Shown: positions 25,754 through 34,318 of the stretch, in pieces | Numbering within the stretch: position 1 is the first letter of the stretch | Layout of the letters: each line of letters begins with the position of its first letter | Made by a program: the position numbers and the translations under genes | The notes under the pieces: model-generated | What the model saw: only the letters and a program-made list of their open reading frames with translations | Database searches by the model: none | What the model was told of the DNA's origin: nothing | DNA from: Gloeocapsopsis crepidinum LEGE 06123 | GTDB lineage: Bacteria > Cyanobacteriota > Cyanobacteriia > Cyanobacteriales > Chroococcidiopsidaceae | Assembly: GCF_015207655.1 (NCBI RefSeq) | Contig: NZ_JADEWN010000061.1 | Coordinates: forward strand, 1-37,489 | DNA: 37,489 nt | Direction of reading: 5' to 3'

Positions 25754-26383
25754 CTAATCACTATTTTCGTCTACTAGAGAATTGAGGGCAACTTCACCGG
25801 CGATTCCTTCGGGTTTGCGCGATACAGTGGGACGCGATCGCTTATATCCTGCTCTTTCAGCTTTTTGTCTTTCGTAAGCAATTAATCTACCGTAGTATTC
25901 ATTTTTACTTAAGTTCATCGATAAGAAAATATGCTGCCGGCTGTTGCCAAAGCCTTTACGCTGAAAAAATTTGACGGCGGGTACATTGGCGGGATCAGTA
26001 TCAACAAGCATAAACCGCGCACCATCTTCAATCATCCGTTCAATGAGTTTGTCTACCAAAGTGTCGCCAACTCCACGGCGTTGAAAGTGGGGGTTAACTC
26101 CTAACCAAATAATGTAACCATATGTCCAAGAACCTTTCGTAATCACTGTACCTAAAATAAAGCCTGCCAGTTCGCCGTCGACTTCTGCAACAAGACAATA
26201 TTCAGGATCGGTGTTATAAAGTCCAATGACCTCCCACTTATCCCATGTACGGTACAAGTAGGGATATAAATCGCTCGTAAATAACTTTTCTCCTAAGTGA
26301 TACACAGGAGCAAGGTCGTCAATTTCTAATTCGCGGACATAAACTGAGGATGTATATGTTGAATCTGTAGTGTCGTGCGTCAT
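25754..26383 (-). CDS. GNAT-family N-acetyltransferase (RimI-like)
   Basis: This 209-residue protein has the acetyl-CoA loop QRRGVGDTLVDKLIERM, preceded by the strand IIWLGVNPHF and followed by DTDPANVPAVKFFQRKGFGN. This is the canonical RimI/Ard1-like pattern. A basic C-terminal tail (KRSRPTVSRKPEG) adds about 35 residues. RimI-type enzymes acetylate protein N-termini, but the substrate here is unknown. It lies between the RecB-like gene and recJ on the same strand with short spacing (22 and 45 bp), so the three may be one transcript. Confidence 0.9.
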   Translation of the reverse strand: MTHDTTDSTYTSSVYVRELEIDDLAPVYHLGEKLFTSDLYPYLYRTWDKWEVIGLYNTDPEYCLVAEVDGELAGFILGTVITKGSWTYGYIIWLGVNPHFQRRGVGDTLVDKLIERMIEDGARFMLVDTDPANVPAVKFFQRKGFGNSRQHIFLSMNLSKNEYYGRLIAYERQKAERAGYKRSRPTVSRKPEGIAGEVALNSLVDENSD

Positions 26384-26405
26384 AACTAATTTACTATTCA
26401 GTCCT

Positions 26406-27179
26406 TTATAGTGGGACTTCTTGAATATTTACAAGATTTGGCAGTAAGCTTTGAGGAGATGCTTCATCGTAGCGATCGCGATGACAGCGCGTTGCATACT
26501 GACAAAGATCGCACAGCTTGCTTCCTAATGTTATTTGTGGAAATGGTTCGCCATGTTCGTAACGTTGCAACCATTGTGTAAGTTGGTTTAAGAGATAGTT
26601 TAGTTGTTGTGCTGTTTTGGCGTGCTGAGCGTTGTTGTATGTAAATTTGAGACTTTGTGGCTGATTTTCTGACTGAATAAACCAGTAAGTCATAGACAAC
26701 TGTTCGGGTACGTATTCGCTTGTTTCTGCGAGGACATACAAGTAAAGTCGTGTTTGCCAGTTATGTGCCAAAGCGCGGCGATTTTGGGGTTTGGGATAAG
26801 TTTTCCAATCGAGAATTTGAGCTTGGCGATTGTCTGCAATAAATAAGTCATAAATTACTGTCAACAGATAATCTTGCACTTGTAATGTACGGCAATGTTC
26901 GCTTTCGCGGAATGATTGAGTGGTGATATCTGGTGTTATTTCTGGTGCAACGCTGGTAAAAGCACTCATCCAGCATTGTAGTTGAGCGTCTTCTTGCACT
27001 AAAGATTCAATTGGCAATCCAAGTTCGCGCTGCTGCATGAGCAAATGAAAGCGACTGCCCCATGTCAGGCGCTCTTGTTGCTCTAAACTGGTTGGTGAGC
27101 CAAGTTGCTCTAAGTAAGTGTGTTGAAATTGACGCGGACAACGTTCTAGTAAGTTGAGCTGTCCCTGAGATAGACGCAT
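26406..27179 (-). CDS. RecB-like PD-(D/E)XK exonuclease with Fe-S cysteines
   Basis: This 257-residue protein of the Cas4/AddB-RecB nuclease superfamily begins with LSQGQLNLLERCPRQFQ, where the first cluster Cys sits in the standard SxSxLxxxxxCPRxF motif. The catalytic region contains QILDWKTYPKPQN (motif II/III D...xK). Near the C-terminus LCDLCQYATRC supplies the other three Cys of a 4Fe-4S cluster. It should process DNA ends or single strands. Its close spacing to GNAT and recJ hints at a DNA-repair context. It is not beside any CRISPR array. Confidence 0.87.
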   Translation of the reverse strand: MRLSQGQLNLLERCPRQFQHTYLEQLGSPTSLEQQERLTWGSRFHLLMQQRELGLPIESLVQEDAQLQCWMSAFTSVAPEITPDITTQSFRESEHCRTLQVQDYLLTVIYDLFIADNRQAQILDWKTYPKPQNRRALAHNWQTRLYLYVLAETSEYVPEQLSMTYWFIQSENQPQSLKFTYNNAQHAKTAQQLNYLLNQLTQWLQRYEHGEPFPQITLGSKLCDLCQYATRCHRDRYDEASPQSLLPNLVNIQEVPL

Positions 27180-27256
27180 AGAGCTATTGATGACTAGCTT
27201 TATTTAATTTTACTCAGCTAGGTGAACCTGTTGTTACTCTAGTGCAATTCACGAAG

Positions 27257-27349
27257 TCAGAGGAAGCCCCGTCTTTGTACGGCGCGTTGGCGTTCTTGTT
27301 CAAGTTCCGTCGTCACCCAATTGCCTTGAGCATCATACCAACGCAGCTT
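27257..27349 (-). pseudogene. Remnant of a Uma2-family endonuclease C-terminus
   Basis: The minus strand reads KLRWYDAQGNWVTTELEQER, then QRAVQRRGFL and a stop. The phrase LRWYDAQGNWxxTxxEQExQRA is the usual tail of Uma2/DUF820 endonucleases in cyanobacteria. Only about 30 codons remain and a stop lies just upstream in frame. It is therefore debris of a lost gene that shared the region with the fibrillin fragment below. Confidence 0.65.
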
Positions 27350-27488
27350 GGTAAATCATACATTGTGGGCAGAAATTCTGAGGATGACTGCGGCGCGTCT
27401 ATTTAAAACATGGCACCAACTCGTAACTGATTAGCTTTAGGTTAACTTAGGGGTTGCGGTAATTGGTAACGGATAATAATTGCGATCG

Positions 27489-27545
27489 CTATTTACTCAG
27501 AATATAAACGCTGCTTTTGTCACTACGTCCAACTAGCCTTAAATC
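27489..27545 (-). pseudogene. Remnant of a PAP/fibrillin C-terminus
   Basis: The minus strand reads DLRLVGRSDKSSVYILSK and a stop. The intact PAP/fibrillin protein at 30744-31331 ends DLRIGRGNEGSVYVLSKV. The DNA also matches in part (for example ATAAACGCTGC in both). This is the last 18-19 codons of a second, lost paralogue, in the same orientation as the intact copy about 3.3 kb away. Confidence 0.65.
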
Positions 27546-27714
27546 AAAACACCAGCATGGGTTGTTGCGTTTAGCTTCAGCGCAGCGAAGGTGAGTAAAT
27601 CTATTCAGTTCTTTCTTAGGTTCCCATAACTAATAGGTATGTTTTTTGATGAGTTTGTGGGCTTTCTGTAACTACATTAGTCTCATCTCGAACTTACTTT
27701 TTTGGAGGATTCAT

Positions 27715-28548
27715 ATGGGAGTCGGTGTAGCTCGTAAAGAAGTGACACGCACAGATGTTACAACATTACCTATTAAAGCCACAACAGTTCTCACACGACA
27801 AGACTTAGTTGATTTAGTACAAGGTAAATTCATTGCCTTGTGTATTACTGACTACTATCCAAAGTGGCTTTGCGAGCAACTATGCAAAAGGTTGCTAAAA
27901 CTTCCGGAGTTTGCCCGCTACTTACGAGCACAAAATGTTGGTGTTCAAAGAACTGGAATGACTTTTTTTGAAACAAAAGGAGATCCAGCGCTACTTGAAC
28001 AGTACTATGCAGAAGCCCAGCGTATGCGCACTACTATCAGAAATACTTGCTTTCCTTACCTTTCCCCAATAGATAAACTAAGAGTTGAGCTTGAAGAGGT
28101 ATGGTTCGCAGGCGCTCGGCTTGAGAACATTCATGGACGACCAATGATGGTTGGAATTGCACGCATGTTCGAGGACAGCTTTGAGCTTCCACCACACCAA
28201 GATGTTTTAGCTCGTGATATTGTAGATAACTCAAGCGATGGGACGCTTTTGTCTCAGCTTTCTGCAAATATATATTTACGAGAAGCAAAATTTGGTGGTG
28301 AGCTAGAGATTTGGGGAATCAAACCGTCTTATCAAGAGTTTCTCAAACTTGCTTGCGACGATCTTCACTTTGATCAAAATAAACTTCCACCATCAGAAGT
28401 GCTGTATAAACCCTGTGCCGGCGATCTAGTTCTCTTTGATTCAGGGCGAGTTCATGCGGTACGTCCATCCAAGCAGGGACCACGAGTATCTATGTCATGT
28501 TTTGTGGGTTATCGCGGTCAGAATATGCCTTTAACTTATTGGAGTTAA
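27715..28548 (+). CDS. 2-oxoglutarate/Fe(II)-dependent oxygenase
   Basis: This protein of about 277 residues has a double-stranded beta-helix oxygenase core. The iron triad is His161-x-Asp163 in PPHQDVLARD and His247 in DSGRVHAVRP, with Arg257 (GPRVSMSCF) as the 2-oxoglutarate carboxylate anchor. Such enzymes hydroxylate amino acids, peptides or secondary metabolites. I chose ATG 27715 because GGAGG at 27704-27708 is well placed. A longer in-frame reading starting at 27646 adds 23 residues without a ribosome-binding site. No peptide or NRPS gene lies beside it, so the substrate is unknown. Confidence 0.85.
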   Translation: MGVGVARKEVTRTDVTTLPIKATTVLTRQDLVDLVQGKFIALCITDYYPKWLCEQLCKRLLKLPEFARYLRAQNVGVQRTGMTFFETKGDPALLEQYYAEAQRMRTTIRNTCFPYLSPIDKLRVELEEVWFAGARLENIHGRPMMVGIARMFEDSFELPPHQDVLARDIVDNSSDGTLLSQLSANIYLREAKFGGELEIWGIKPSYQEFLKLACDDLHFDQNKLPPSEVLYKPCAGDLVLFDSGRVHAVRPSKQGPRVSMSCFVGYRGQNMPLTYWS

Positions 28549-28859
28549 TGCCTATTCTACTTTGCCTTGTCGTAGGTTACTATCTGTAAGTAGTGGCAGA
28601 ATGCTGTGTTTTTTTAAGTGATAGGAATTGACTAAATTGTGAGGTGAGGCAAGAATTGCCTCTACAGCTAAGGCAGTCTACCTATGGTCTAAGGATATGG
28701 GTAGTATCCTAAAAAGGGTATTGCCCATTCACTCACTTAATGTTGCCTTGAATTTCTGTCCTCAAGAAATAGTAAATTGAATAAAGCAAATGAGTATAAT
28801 CACCTTATCGCCAGAAAATTTGACCACACATTAACCATGATTTATGCGCTAAGCTTGCT
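28549..28859. other. Intergenic region with an interspersed hairpin repeat
   Basis: This 311-bp gap contains a perfect inverted repeat GAGGCAA-GAA-TTGCCTC (28646-28662) of the GTAGAGGCAA...TTGCCTCTAC type often scattered in cyanobacterial genomes. No gene is visible. The promoter of the GGDEF-EAL gene should lie in the last 150 bases. Confidence 0.5.
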
Positions 28860-30725
28860 ATGCTTCCGAGTAGTTCAAACTCACATTGGCAGTGTAAATT
28901 ACCTGAGACAGAAATTAAACGTTTGCAGGCGCTGTGTCAGTATCAGATTCTAGATACTGTTCCTGAAGCACACTTTGACAACATAACTCGCTTAGCTGCT
29001 TACATTTGCCAAACTCCAATTGCTGCAATTAGTTTAGTAGATGCTCAGCGGCAGTGGTTCAAATCAAAAATGGGGTTCACGGCAACTGAAGAACCCCGCG
29101 ATATTACTTTCTGCTCTTATACCATCCGGCAAGCTGAATTACTAGTTATCCCAGACACCTTAGCTGATGAGCACTTTGCAACTAACCCGTTTGTGGTTGG
29201 CGACGCTCGGATTCGATTTTATGCAGGTGCTCCTCTGATTACTCCCACTGGCTTTACTTTAGGAACTTTATGCGTACTCGATCATGTTCCACGGAAATTA
29301 AGTTGCGAACAGATACAATTTCTACGGGTTTTAGCTGACCAAGTCGTGGCGCAACTAGAGTTGCGACGTAATTTAAAAGATTTGAAACAAAGCATTATCG
29401 AGCGTCAAAAATCAGAAGCAAAACTTCGCCACCATGTCTTTCATGATGAGTTAACAGGTTTGCCGAACCGAGCACTTTTTATGAAGCGGTTGAAATCTGC
29501 AATTTTGAAGAAGAAGTGGGAAACAAACTACTTATTTGCTGTGCTTTTTATCGATTTAGATCGTTTTAAGGTTGTTAACGATAGCCTTGGGCACATGGTT
29601 GGAGATCAGCTACTGATTGCAACTGCACGCAGATTGAAAGCATGTTTGCGGCCTGAGGACATGGTTGCTCGGCTCGGAGGTGACGAGTTTGTGATTTTGC
29701 TTAACAATATTAAGGGTATCGGCGACGCTACTGATGTGGCAGAGCGGATTCAGAAAAGACTATCATTGCCTTGCAACTTGAGTGGGCACGAAGTATTTAC
29801 CAGCATCAGTATAGGTATTGCTCTAGGCACAACAAATTATCACCAACCGGAAGTCCTGCTCCGCGATGCTGATACGGCAATGTACCGTGCAAAGGTACTA
29901 GGTAAGGCTCGTTACGAGGTCTTTGATATAGAAATGCATGACTCGGTTGTGAAGCTTATGCAACTAGAGAACGATCTCCGACGGGCAATTGAACGTCAGG
30001 AGTTCCAGATTTATTACCAACCAATAGTACTCGTAGATACAGGCAGAATCACTGGGTTTGAAGCGCTAATTCGCTGGCAACATCCAATGCGTGGCTTGCT
30101 GAATCCAGCGGATTTCATCTCGGTAGCAGAAGAAACTGGAGCGATCGTCCCGATTGGCTATTGGGTACTTTATGAGGCATGCCGCCAGCTACGGAGATGG
30201 CAGTCGGAATTTTCCGCTCAACCCTTAACAATCAGTGTCAATCTCTCCAGCAAACAGTTTTCACAACTAGATCTCGTTGAGCAAATCATTCACATTCTGC
30301 AATCAACTAACCTTGATGCACGTAGCTTGAAGCTGGAAATCACTGAAAGCACGATTATGGAGAATGCAGAATCTGCAACTGCCATGCTTTTGCAACTGAG
30401 AGACTTGGGCATTGAAATATATTTAGATGACTTTGGTACAGGCTATTCATCCTTGAGTTCTTTACACCGCTTTCCAGTTGATGTACTCAAAATTGATCGC
30501 TCTTTTATTAACACAATTCAAGCTAATCATGAGAAGACAAAGATTGTTCAAGTCATCATGACACTAGCTCAGAATTTGGGTATGGACGCAATAGCAGAAG
30601 GAATAGAAACAGTAGAACAAAGGGAGCAGCTTAAAACATTACAGTGTAAGTATGGACAAGGGTACTTATTTTATCAGCCAGTAGACACACAGACAGCGGC
30701 AGCAATAATTGCCCAAAACAAATAA
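28860..30725 (+). CDS. GAF-GGDEF-EAL cyclic-di-GMP signalling protein
   Basis: This 621-residue cytoplasmic protein can in principle both make and degrade c-di-GMP. A GAF domain (about 36-170) lacks an obvious chromophore Cys in the usual DXCF/CH context. The GGDEF domain has an intact active site GGDEF (273-277) and an inhibitory I-site RPED (264-267) five residues before it. The EAL domain has EALIRW (401-406) and the metal-binding DDFGTGYSS loop. All catalytic motifs look intact. The ligand sensed by the GAF domain is not readable. No partner gene is adjacent. Confidence 0.93.
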   Translation: MLPSSSNSHWQCKLPETEIKRLQALCQYQILDTVPEAHFDNITRLAAYICQTPIAAISLVDAQRQWFKSKMGFTATEEPRDITFCSYTIRQAELLVIPDTLADEHFATNPFVVGDARIRFYAGAPLITPTGFTLGTLCVLDHVPRKLSCEQIQFLRVLADQVVAQLELRRNLKDLKQSIIERQKSEAKLRHHVFHDELTGLPNRALFMKRLKSAILKKKWETNYLFAVLFIDLDRFKVVNDSLGHMVGDQLLIATARRLKACLRPEDMVARLGGDEFVILLNNIKGIGDATDVAERIQKRLSLPCNLSGHEVFTSISIGIALGTTNYHQPEVLLRDADTAMYRAKVLGKARYEVFDIEMHDSVVKLMQLENDLRRAIERQEFQIYYQPIVLVDTGRITGFEALIRWQHPMRGLLNPADFISVAEETGAIVPIGYWVLYEACRQLRRWQSEFSAQPLTISVNLSSKQFSQLDLVEQIIHILQSTNLDARSLKLEITESTIMENAESATAMLLQLRDLGIEIYLDDFGTGYSSLSSLHRFPVDVLKIDRSFINTIQANHEKTKIVQVIMTLAQNLGMDAIAEGIETVEQREQLKTLQCKYGQGYLFYQPVDTQTAAAIIAQNK

Positions 30726-30743
30726 TAGACTGCACAATGATCG

Positions 30744-31331
30744 CTAAACTTTACTTAAAACATAAACGCTGCCTTCGTTACCACGCCCGATGCGTAAATC
30801 ACGATCGAGATAAGTAATATCTAGCCATCCTTGTTGTTCGCGGTTATCTAAACGAAAATCAACTGCTGCAAACTTTTTACCCGCTTCAATCTGCCCAATA
30901 AAGTCCCTAGGAGACTTGTTGTAGCCTACCAAACGCTGTAAACCCAAGATTGAACGCTCAAATTTGACTTGTACTCGACGTTCAGAAAGTGGCTCAAACC
31001 GCGCAGCAACTGCCACCATTCCTTCTAAAAAGGGTATGCCATAAACTTCTGCAATGTTATACACGCTAGTTGTCGCGACACGGATAGACTGATAAATTTG
31101 ACCGAGCTTGAATAATGGCAGTTGATCAATATTTAATAAACCTTTACTGGTAGTGTAAAGAAGTCGCCAGTCACCATCGAGGAGTTCTCCCGCTTCAACG
31201 GGGCGAGGAGTTGGGTTGCGCTCTTCTAGCTGAGCGATCGCCATTAAAATAGCTTGCTTGTCTTGTTCAGTTGCCAGCAGTCCGCGATTTTTGCCTGCGA
31301 TCGCTTCTAACAGTGTTGTCTTTCCTACCAT
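30744..31331 (-). CDS. PAP/fibrillin family protein
   Basis: This protein of about 195 residues belongs to the plastid-lipid-associated protein (plastoglobulin/fibrillin) family, which binds lipids or prenylquinones at thylakoids. Family features are the GDWRLLYTTSKGLL motif (about 53-66), a beta-barrel lipocalin-like middle and the C-terminal DLRIGRGNEGSVYVLSKV. There is no signal peptide. A GTG at 31334 precedes the ATG 31331. It converges with the GGDEF-EAL gene (18-bp gap). A broken second copy of its 3' end lies at 27.5 kb. Confidence 0.88.
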   Translation of the reverse strand: MVGKTTLLEAIAGKNRGLLATEQDKQAILMAIAQLEERNPTPRPVEAGELLDGDWRLLYTTSKGLLNIDQLPLFKLGQIYQSIRVATTSVYNIAEVYGIPFLEGMVAVAARFEPLSERRVQVKFERSILGLQRLVGYNKSPRDFIGQIEAGKKFAAVDFRLDNREQQGWLDITYLDRDLRIGRGNEGSVYVLSKV

Positions 31332-31620
31332 CACACCCTTGCCTATTTTTTCTTGTTAATAGAGGTTTATACCTTATTTCACCGACACTAACTTAGTTAG
31401 CCTTACAAATTATTCTCGGTCGAGTGAGTCTCTGATAGTTAATAAGTTTTTTGTTATTTAGCTGGCAAGGACTGCCTAATTATCAACAGCAATTGTACTT
31501 GCTATCTTCAGGGCTGTTACCTCTTCAACATAAAGGCTTCAAGCTAAATGTAAACAGCTTTTTTAGTGATAAACTTAAACTATATAGGTTAAAATACATC
31601 CTCTATCAAAACATTTTGCT

Positions 31621-31851
31621 ATGCGTAATTCTGCTCTGCGTGAAGAACCTCGCGATCAACGTGCTGCTGTGATTCCTCTAAAGAATGAATCTTCATTACT
31701 CGATTGGTTAGAGTCGTCAGGTCGGTTGATAGCGCGTGACAATCAAGAGCCAGACTATTCAGATGATGAGGAAGAAATTGCCGGCTTAATGGACCCAGAT
31801 GATATGTCTTACGACCTTGATGATGATGATGCCATAGAGGTAGAAGATTAG
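31621..31851 (+). CDS. DUF3134 family small acidic protein
   Basis: This 76-residue protein has the cyanobacterial DUF3134 layout. A short N-terminal block (NSALREEPRDQRAAVIPLKNES) precedes SLLDWLESSGRLIARD, then a very acidic tail rich in Asp/Glu. The function is unknown. Its length and composition are normal for the family. It is independent of mraY, which starts 200 bp later. An alternative upstream ORF in another frame (31451-31672) overlaps its start and lacks coding features. Confidence 0.85.
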   Translation: MRNSALREEPRDQRAAVIPLKNESSLLDWLESSGRLIARDNQEPDYSDDEEEIAGLMDPDDMSYDLDDDDAIEVED

Positions 31852-32050
31852 TGTGTTGATGCAGCAATACTATATGTATTCTCGATCAAGCAAGTAAGTC
31901 ATTATCAAGCCTTCACAACTCACTGGGAGTTTGACGACAAATCAAACAGCCCTTAAACTCTATCCTGGTTGCTCTAAATGTGGTTAAGTATATTGCCACA
32001 GATAAGCTCAGGAGTCATCACTCAAAAAAGTGCTGTTGTGAGGGAATTTT

Positions 32051-33154
32051 GTGGAAGCTAAATCAACTTCGGATTCATTTCATCTATCTGGCATCAATCT
32101 ACTTGTGCTATTGGGCGTATCAGTAAGTATTACGGCACTTGTTCTAGATTGGATAGCAAACCGATTGCCTTGGCAAGTCACTTCTCTAACTTTACCTTTG
32201 ATAGTTTGTGGACTGGCAACTGCAGGGATAGGATATGGTGTAGTACCATTACTCGTTAGCTTAAAAACTGGGCAAGTCATTCGTGAAGATGGTCCTCAAG
32301 CTCATTTAAAAAAAGCAGGTACGCCTACAATGGGAGGCGTTTTTTTTATCCCTGTTGCACTTAGCTTTGCACTGGTTTTATCTAGAATTGCTCCTAATGT
32401 AGTTGCAGTGTGTTTACTAGCACTAGGGTACGCAGCAATTGGCTGGCTTGATGATTGGCAAATTCTGCGCCGTAAATCTAATAAAGGAATTTCGCCTCAG
32501 ATGAAGCTAGTTTTGCAGATTGGGTTTGCGATACTGTTTTGTCTGTGGCTGTGGTGGAGTCAATCGAGCAATACAACGACATTGATTTTACCTTTTGGTT
32601 ATGTATTGCCGTTAGGTTTGTTATTTTGGCTATTAGCAGTATTTGTGATGGTAGCTGAGAGCAACGCTACTAACCTGACTGATGGTGTTGATGGTTTAGC
32701 TGGGGGAACAGTCGCGATCGCATTTTTAGGTTTGGGTACCTTAGTTGCTCCTACTCATCCTGAATTGATGATTTTCTGTGCTTGTATGAGTGGTAGCTGT
32801 TTAGGATTTTTGGTACATAATCGCAATCCTGCACGTGTATTCATGGGAGATACAGGATCGCTGGCTTTAGGTGGTGCGTTAGCTGCTGTAGGATTACTTA
32901 GCAATACACTTTGGGCACTATTTATTCTTAGTGGAATCTTTTTTGTCGAAACACTTTCAGTAATGGCACAAGTTGGTTATTACAAAGCAACCAAAGATCC
33001 TAACGGTGTAGGAAAACGTCTATTCAAGATGGCTCCTTTACATCATCATCTTGAACTATCAGGCTGGTCAGAATTACAAGTAGTAGGGGTGTTTTACTTG
33101 ATTAATGCAATTTTAGCTGGATTGTGTTTGTGGCTTAACAGAGTAAGTGGGTAA
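32051..33154 (+). CDS. mraY: Phospho-N-acetylmuramoyl-pentapeptide-transferase
   Basis: This 367-residue integral membrane enzyme makes lipid I by joining UDP-MurNAc-pentapeptide to undecaprenyl phosphate, the first membrane step of peptidoglycan synthesis. Family motifs are intact: the GTPTMGGVFF segment, LDDWQILRRKSNKG with the catalytic Asp pair, NATNLTDGVDGLAGG, FMGDTGSLALGG, and APLHHHLELSGWSE. About ten membrane helices are visible. The start is GTG 32051 with AGGGA upstream. It stands alone, away from the other mur genes, as is usual in cyanobacteria. Confidence 0.96.
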   Translation: MEAKSTSDSFHLSGINLLVLLGVSVSITALVLDWIANRLPWQVTSLTLPLIVCGLATAGIGYGVVPLLVSLKTGQVIREDGPQAHLKKAGTPTMGGVFFIPVALSFALVLSRIAPNVVAVCLLALGYAAIGWLDDWQILRRKSNKGISPQMKLVLQIGFAILFCLWLWWSQSSNTTTLILPFGYVLPLGLLFWLLAVFVMVAESNATNLTDGVDGLAGGTVAIAFLGLGTLVAPTHPELMIFCACMSGSCLGFLVHNRNPARVFMGDTGSLALGGALAAVGLLSNTLWALFILSGIFFVETLSVMAQVGYYKATKDPNGVGKRLFKMAPLHHHLELSGWSELQVVGVFYLINAILAGLCLWLNRVSG

Positions 33155-33172
33155 AAATCAATATAAATTAAG

Positions 33173-33207
33173 AACTGATAACTGGTAACTAGACATTGGT
33201 TATTGGA
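33173..33207. repeat. Heptanucleotide repeat (5 units)
   Basis: The units AACTGAT AACTGGT AACTAGA CATTGGT TATTGGA begin 19 bp past the mraY stop, between the convergent mraY and moaB genes. The spacing matches the other heptad arrays in this window, but the unit sequence belongs to a different (AACTGGT) class. Confidence 0.65.
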
Positions 33208-33277
33208 AAGAACATCTATTACCCCTTACCTAACAGATGTTGGATGTGATATGTAATTATGCCCACCTACTTATTCT

Positions 33278-33787
33278 CTATCTAGTTCCTTTGATTTGAC
33301 TAACTAAATGAACAAGTTCGGGCAAAATTAGTTGCTGCATTGCGAGTTTTACAGCATTAGCAGAACCAGGAAGCGAAAAAACAAGTTTGTTTTGATATAC
33401 GCCAGCGATTGCACGAGAGGCAATTGCTCGCGAACCGATTTCTTGGTAACTCAAGTAGCGAAACAACTCTCCAAAGCCAGGTAAAGTTTTTTCAAGGAGA
33501 TTTGCGATCGCGTCATATGTTGTATCTCTGGGGGCAATTCCAGTACCACCATTGCAAATCACTACGTCCAAGTTTACTTGGCTAGCTAGGTTGTATAACT
33601 GATTTTGAATTTGTCTTGGCTCATCTGGAATAATTGTATATGCCCCCACATTACGATCGGCATCCAAAAGTAGCTTTTTAATTAGTTGACCACTTTTGTC
33701 AGTTTCAACAGTGCGCGTATCACTTACTGTGATGACAGCACAGGTGATTGTCATACTGGTCAGATCAGGGTGCGGCTGATGCGTCAT
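33278..33787 (-). CDS. moaB: Molybdenum cofactor biosynthesis protein B
   Basis: This protein of about 169 residues belongs to the MoaB/Mog family, which adenylates molybdopterin during cofactor assembly. Motifs are present: TCAVITVSDTR near the N-terminus, the molybdopterin-binding ICNGGTGIAPRDTT, and VFSLPGSANAVKLAMQQLILPE near the C-terminus. A TTG at 33790 precedes the ATG 33787. No other molybdopterin genes are in the window. It is on the same strand as psb28, 19 bp downstream, so co-transcription is possible. Confidence 0.93.
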   Translation of the reverse strand: MTHQPHPDLTSMTITCAVITVSDTRTVETDKSGQLIKKLLLDADRNVGAYTIIPDEPRQIQNQLYNLASQVNLDVVICNGGTGIAPRDTTYDAIANLLEKTLPGFGELFRYLSYQEIGSRAIASRAIAGVYQNKLVFSLPGSANAVKLAMQQLILPELVHLVSQIKGTR

Positions 33788-33806
33788 CAAAGTAAAAGTA
33801 ATAAAT

Positions 33807-34142
33807 TTATGACTTACTGAATTCTAAGCCATGAGCTTCCGCATAGCGCTGCATAAAGCGCAGGAAGCGATCCCATTCATCAGTAGATTTCATGAGGTAG
33901 AATACCTCTAAAGCTTCCGGCTTACCATTAACGAATTTACCCTTCACTTCGCGAGTTGTCAGCATCCCTTCTTCATCAATCATATACATTCCGGTAATTT
34001 CTTCTGTCGCTTCGCTACTCAAAGCTTGGGGATTTTGAAAGTAAAAAGTTGCAGTACCGTTACTACCATCGCGCGATCGCGTTAGACGTACATCTGGAAT
34101 AACTTCTTCATCAACGCCTCTAAAAAATTGAATTTGAGCCAT
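33807..34142 (-). CDS. psb28: Photosystem II assembly factor Psb28
   Basis: This 111-residue soluble protein associates with PSII assembly intermediates (the RC47 complex) and is not part of the mature dimer. The N-terminal [20 protein letters not shown] and the central [21 protein letters not shown] phrases are typical Psb28. I chose ATG 34142. A TTG at 34154 would add four residues not seen in the family. Its upstream region is A+T-rich with no clear promoter. Confidence 0.96.
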   Translation of the reverse strand: MAQIQFFRGVDEEVIPDVRLTRSRDGSNGTATFYFQNPQALSSEATEEITGMYMIDEEGMLTTREVKGKFVNGKPEALEVFYLMKSTDEWDRFLRFMQRYAEAHGLEFSKS

Positions 34143-34201
34143 AGTACTTTGCAATTACTCTTGTTGCATCTTATCTATAACTTTATATTTTCTCATTTTT
34201 T

Positions 34202-34222
34202 GGATAATTGGTAATTGTCAAT
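34202..34222. repeat. Short heptanucleotide run (3 units)
   Basis: The units GGATAAT TGGTAAT TGTCAAT lie in the gap between psb28 and dtd. It is a weak match to the heptad class. Confidence 0.4.
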
Positions 34223-34318
34223 AGGTGAGGAGCAGCTATATTACTCTGACGCAAGAATGAGGAAAACAGCAAAGATTGCAACTAACCATATAAATGGTGA
34301 ATACTCTCATCTGGCGTG

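Larger units (their letters stand above)
27180..27714. other. Degenerate intergenic region with gene remnants
   Basis: Besides the two remnants listed separately, this 535-bp gap holds heptad-like GGTAATT GGTAACG units (27459-27472), a HIP1 octamer, and a palindromic CTTCAGCGCAGCGAAG motif (27572-27587). GGAGG at 27704-27708 belongs to the next gene. No intact gene is visible. Confidence 0.55.

Noticed and set aside
28646-28662. Hairpin GAGGCAA/TTGCCTC as terminator of the oxygenase gene
   Set aside because: No T-run follows, it is about 100 bp past the stop codon, and it matches an interspersed repeat type.
31451-31672. 73-codon plus-strand ORF before the DUF3134 gene
   Set aside because: It overlaps the DUF3134 start in another frame, has low-complexity Leu/Tyr/Lys composition and no ribosome-binding site or domain.
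34225-34300. A hydrophobic minus-strand stretch SPFIWLVAIFAVFLILASE before psb28
   Set aside because: It resembles a small membrane peptide but has no start codon; in-frame stops lie directly upstream, so no gene can be supported.
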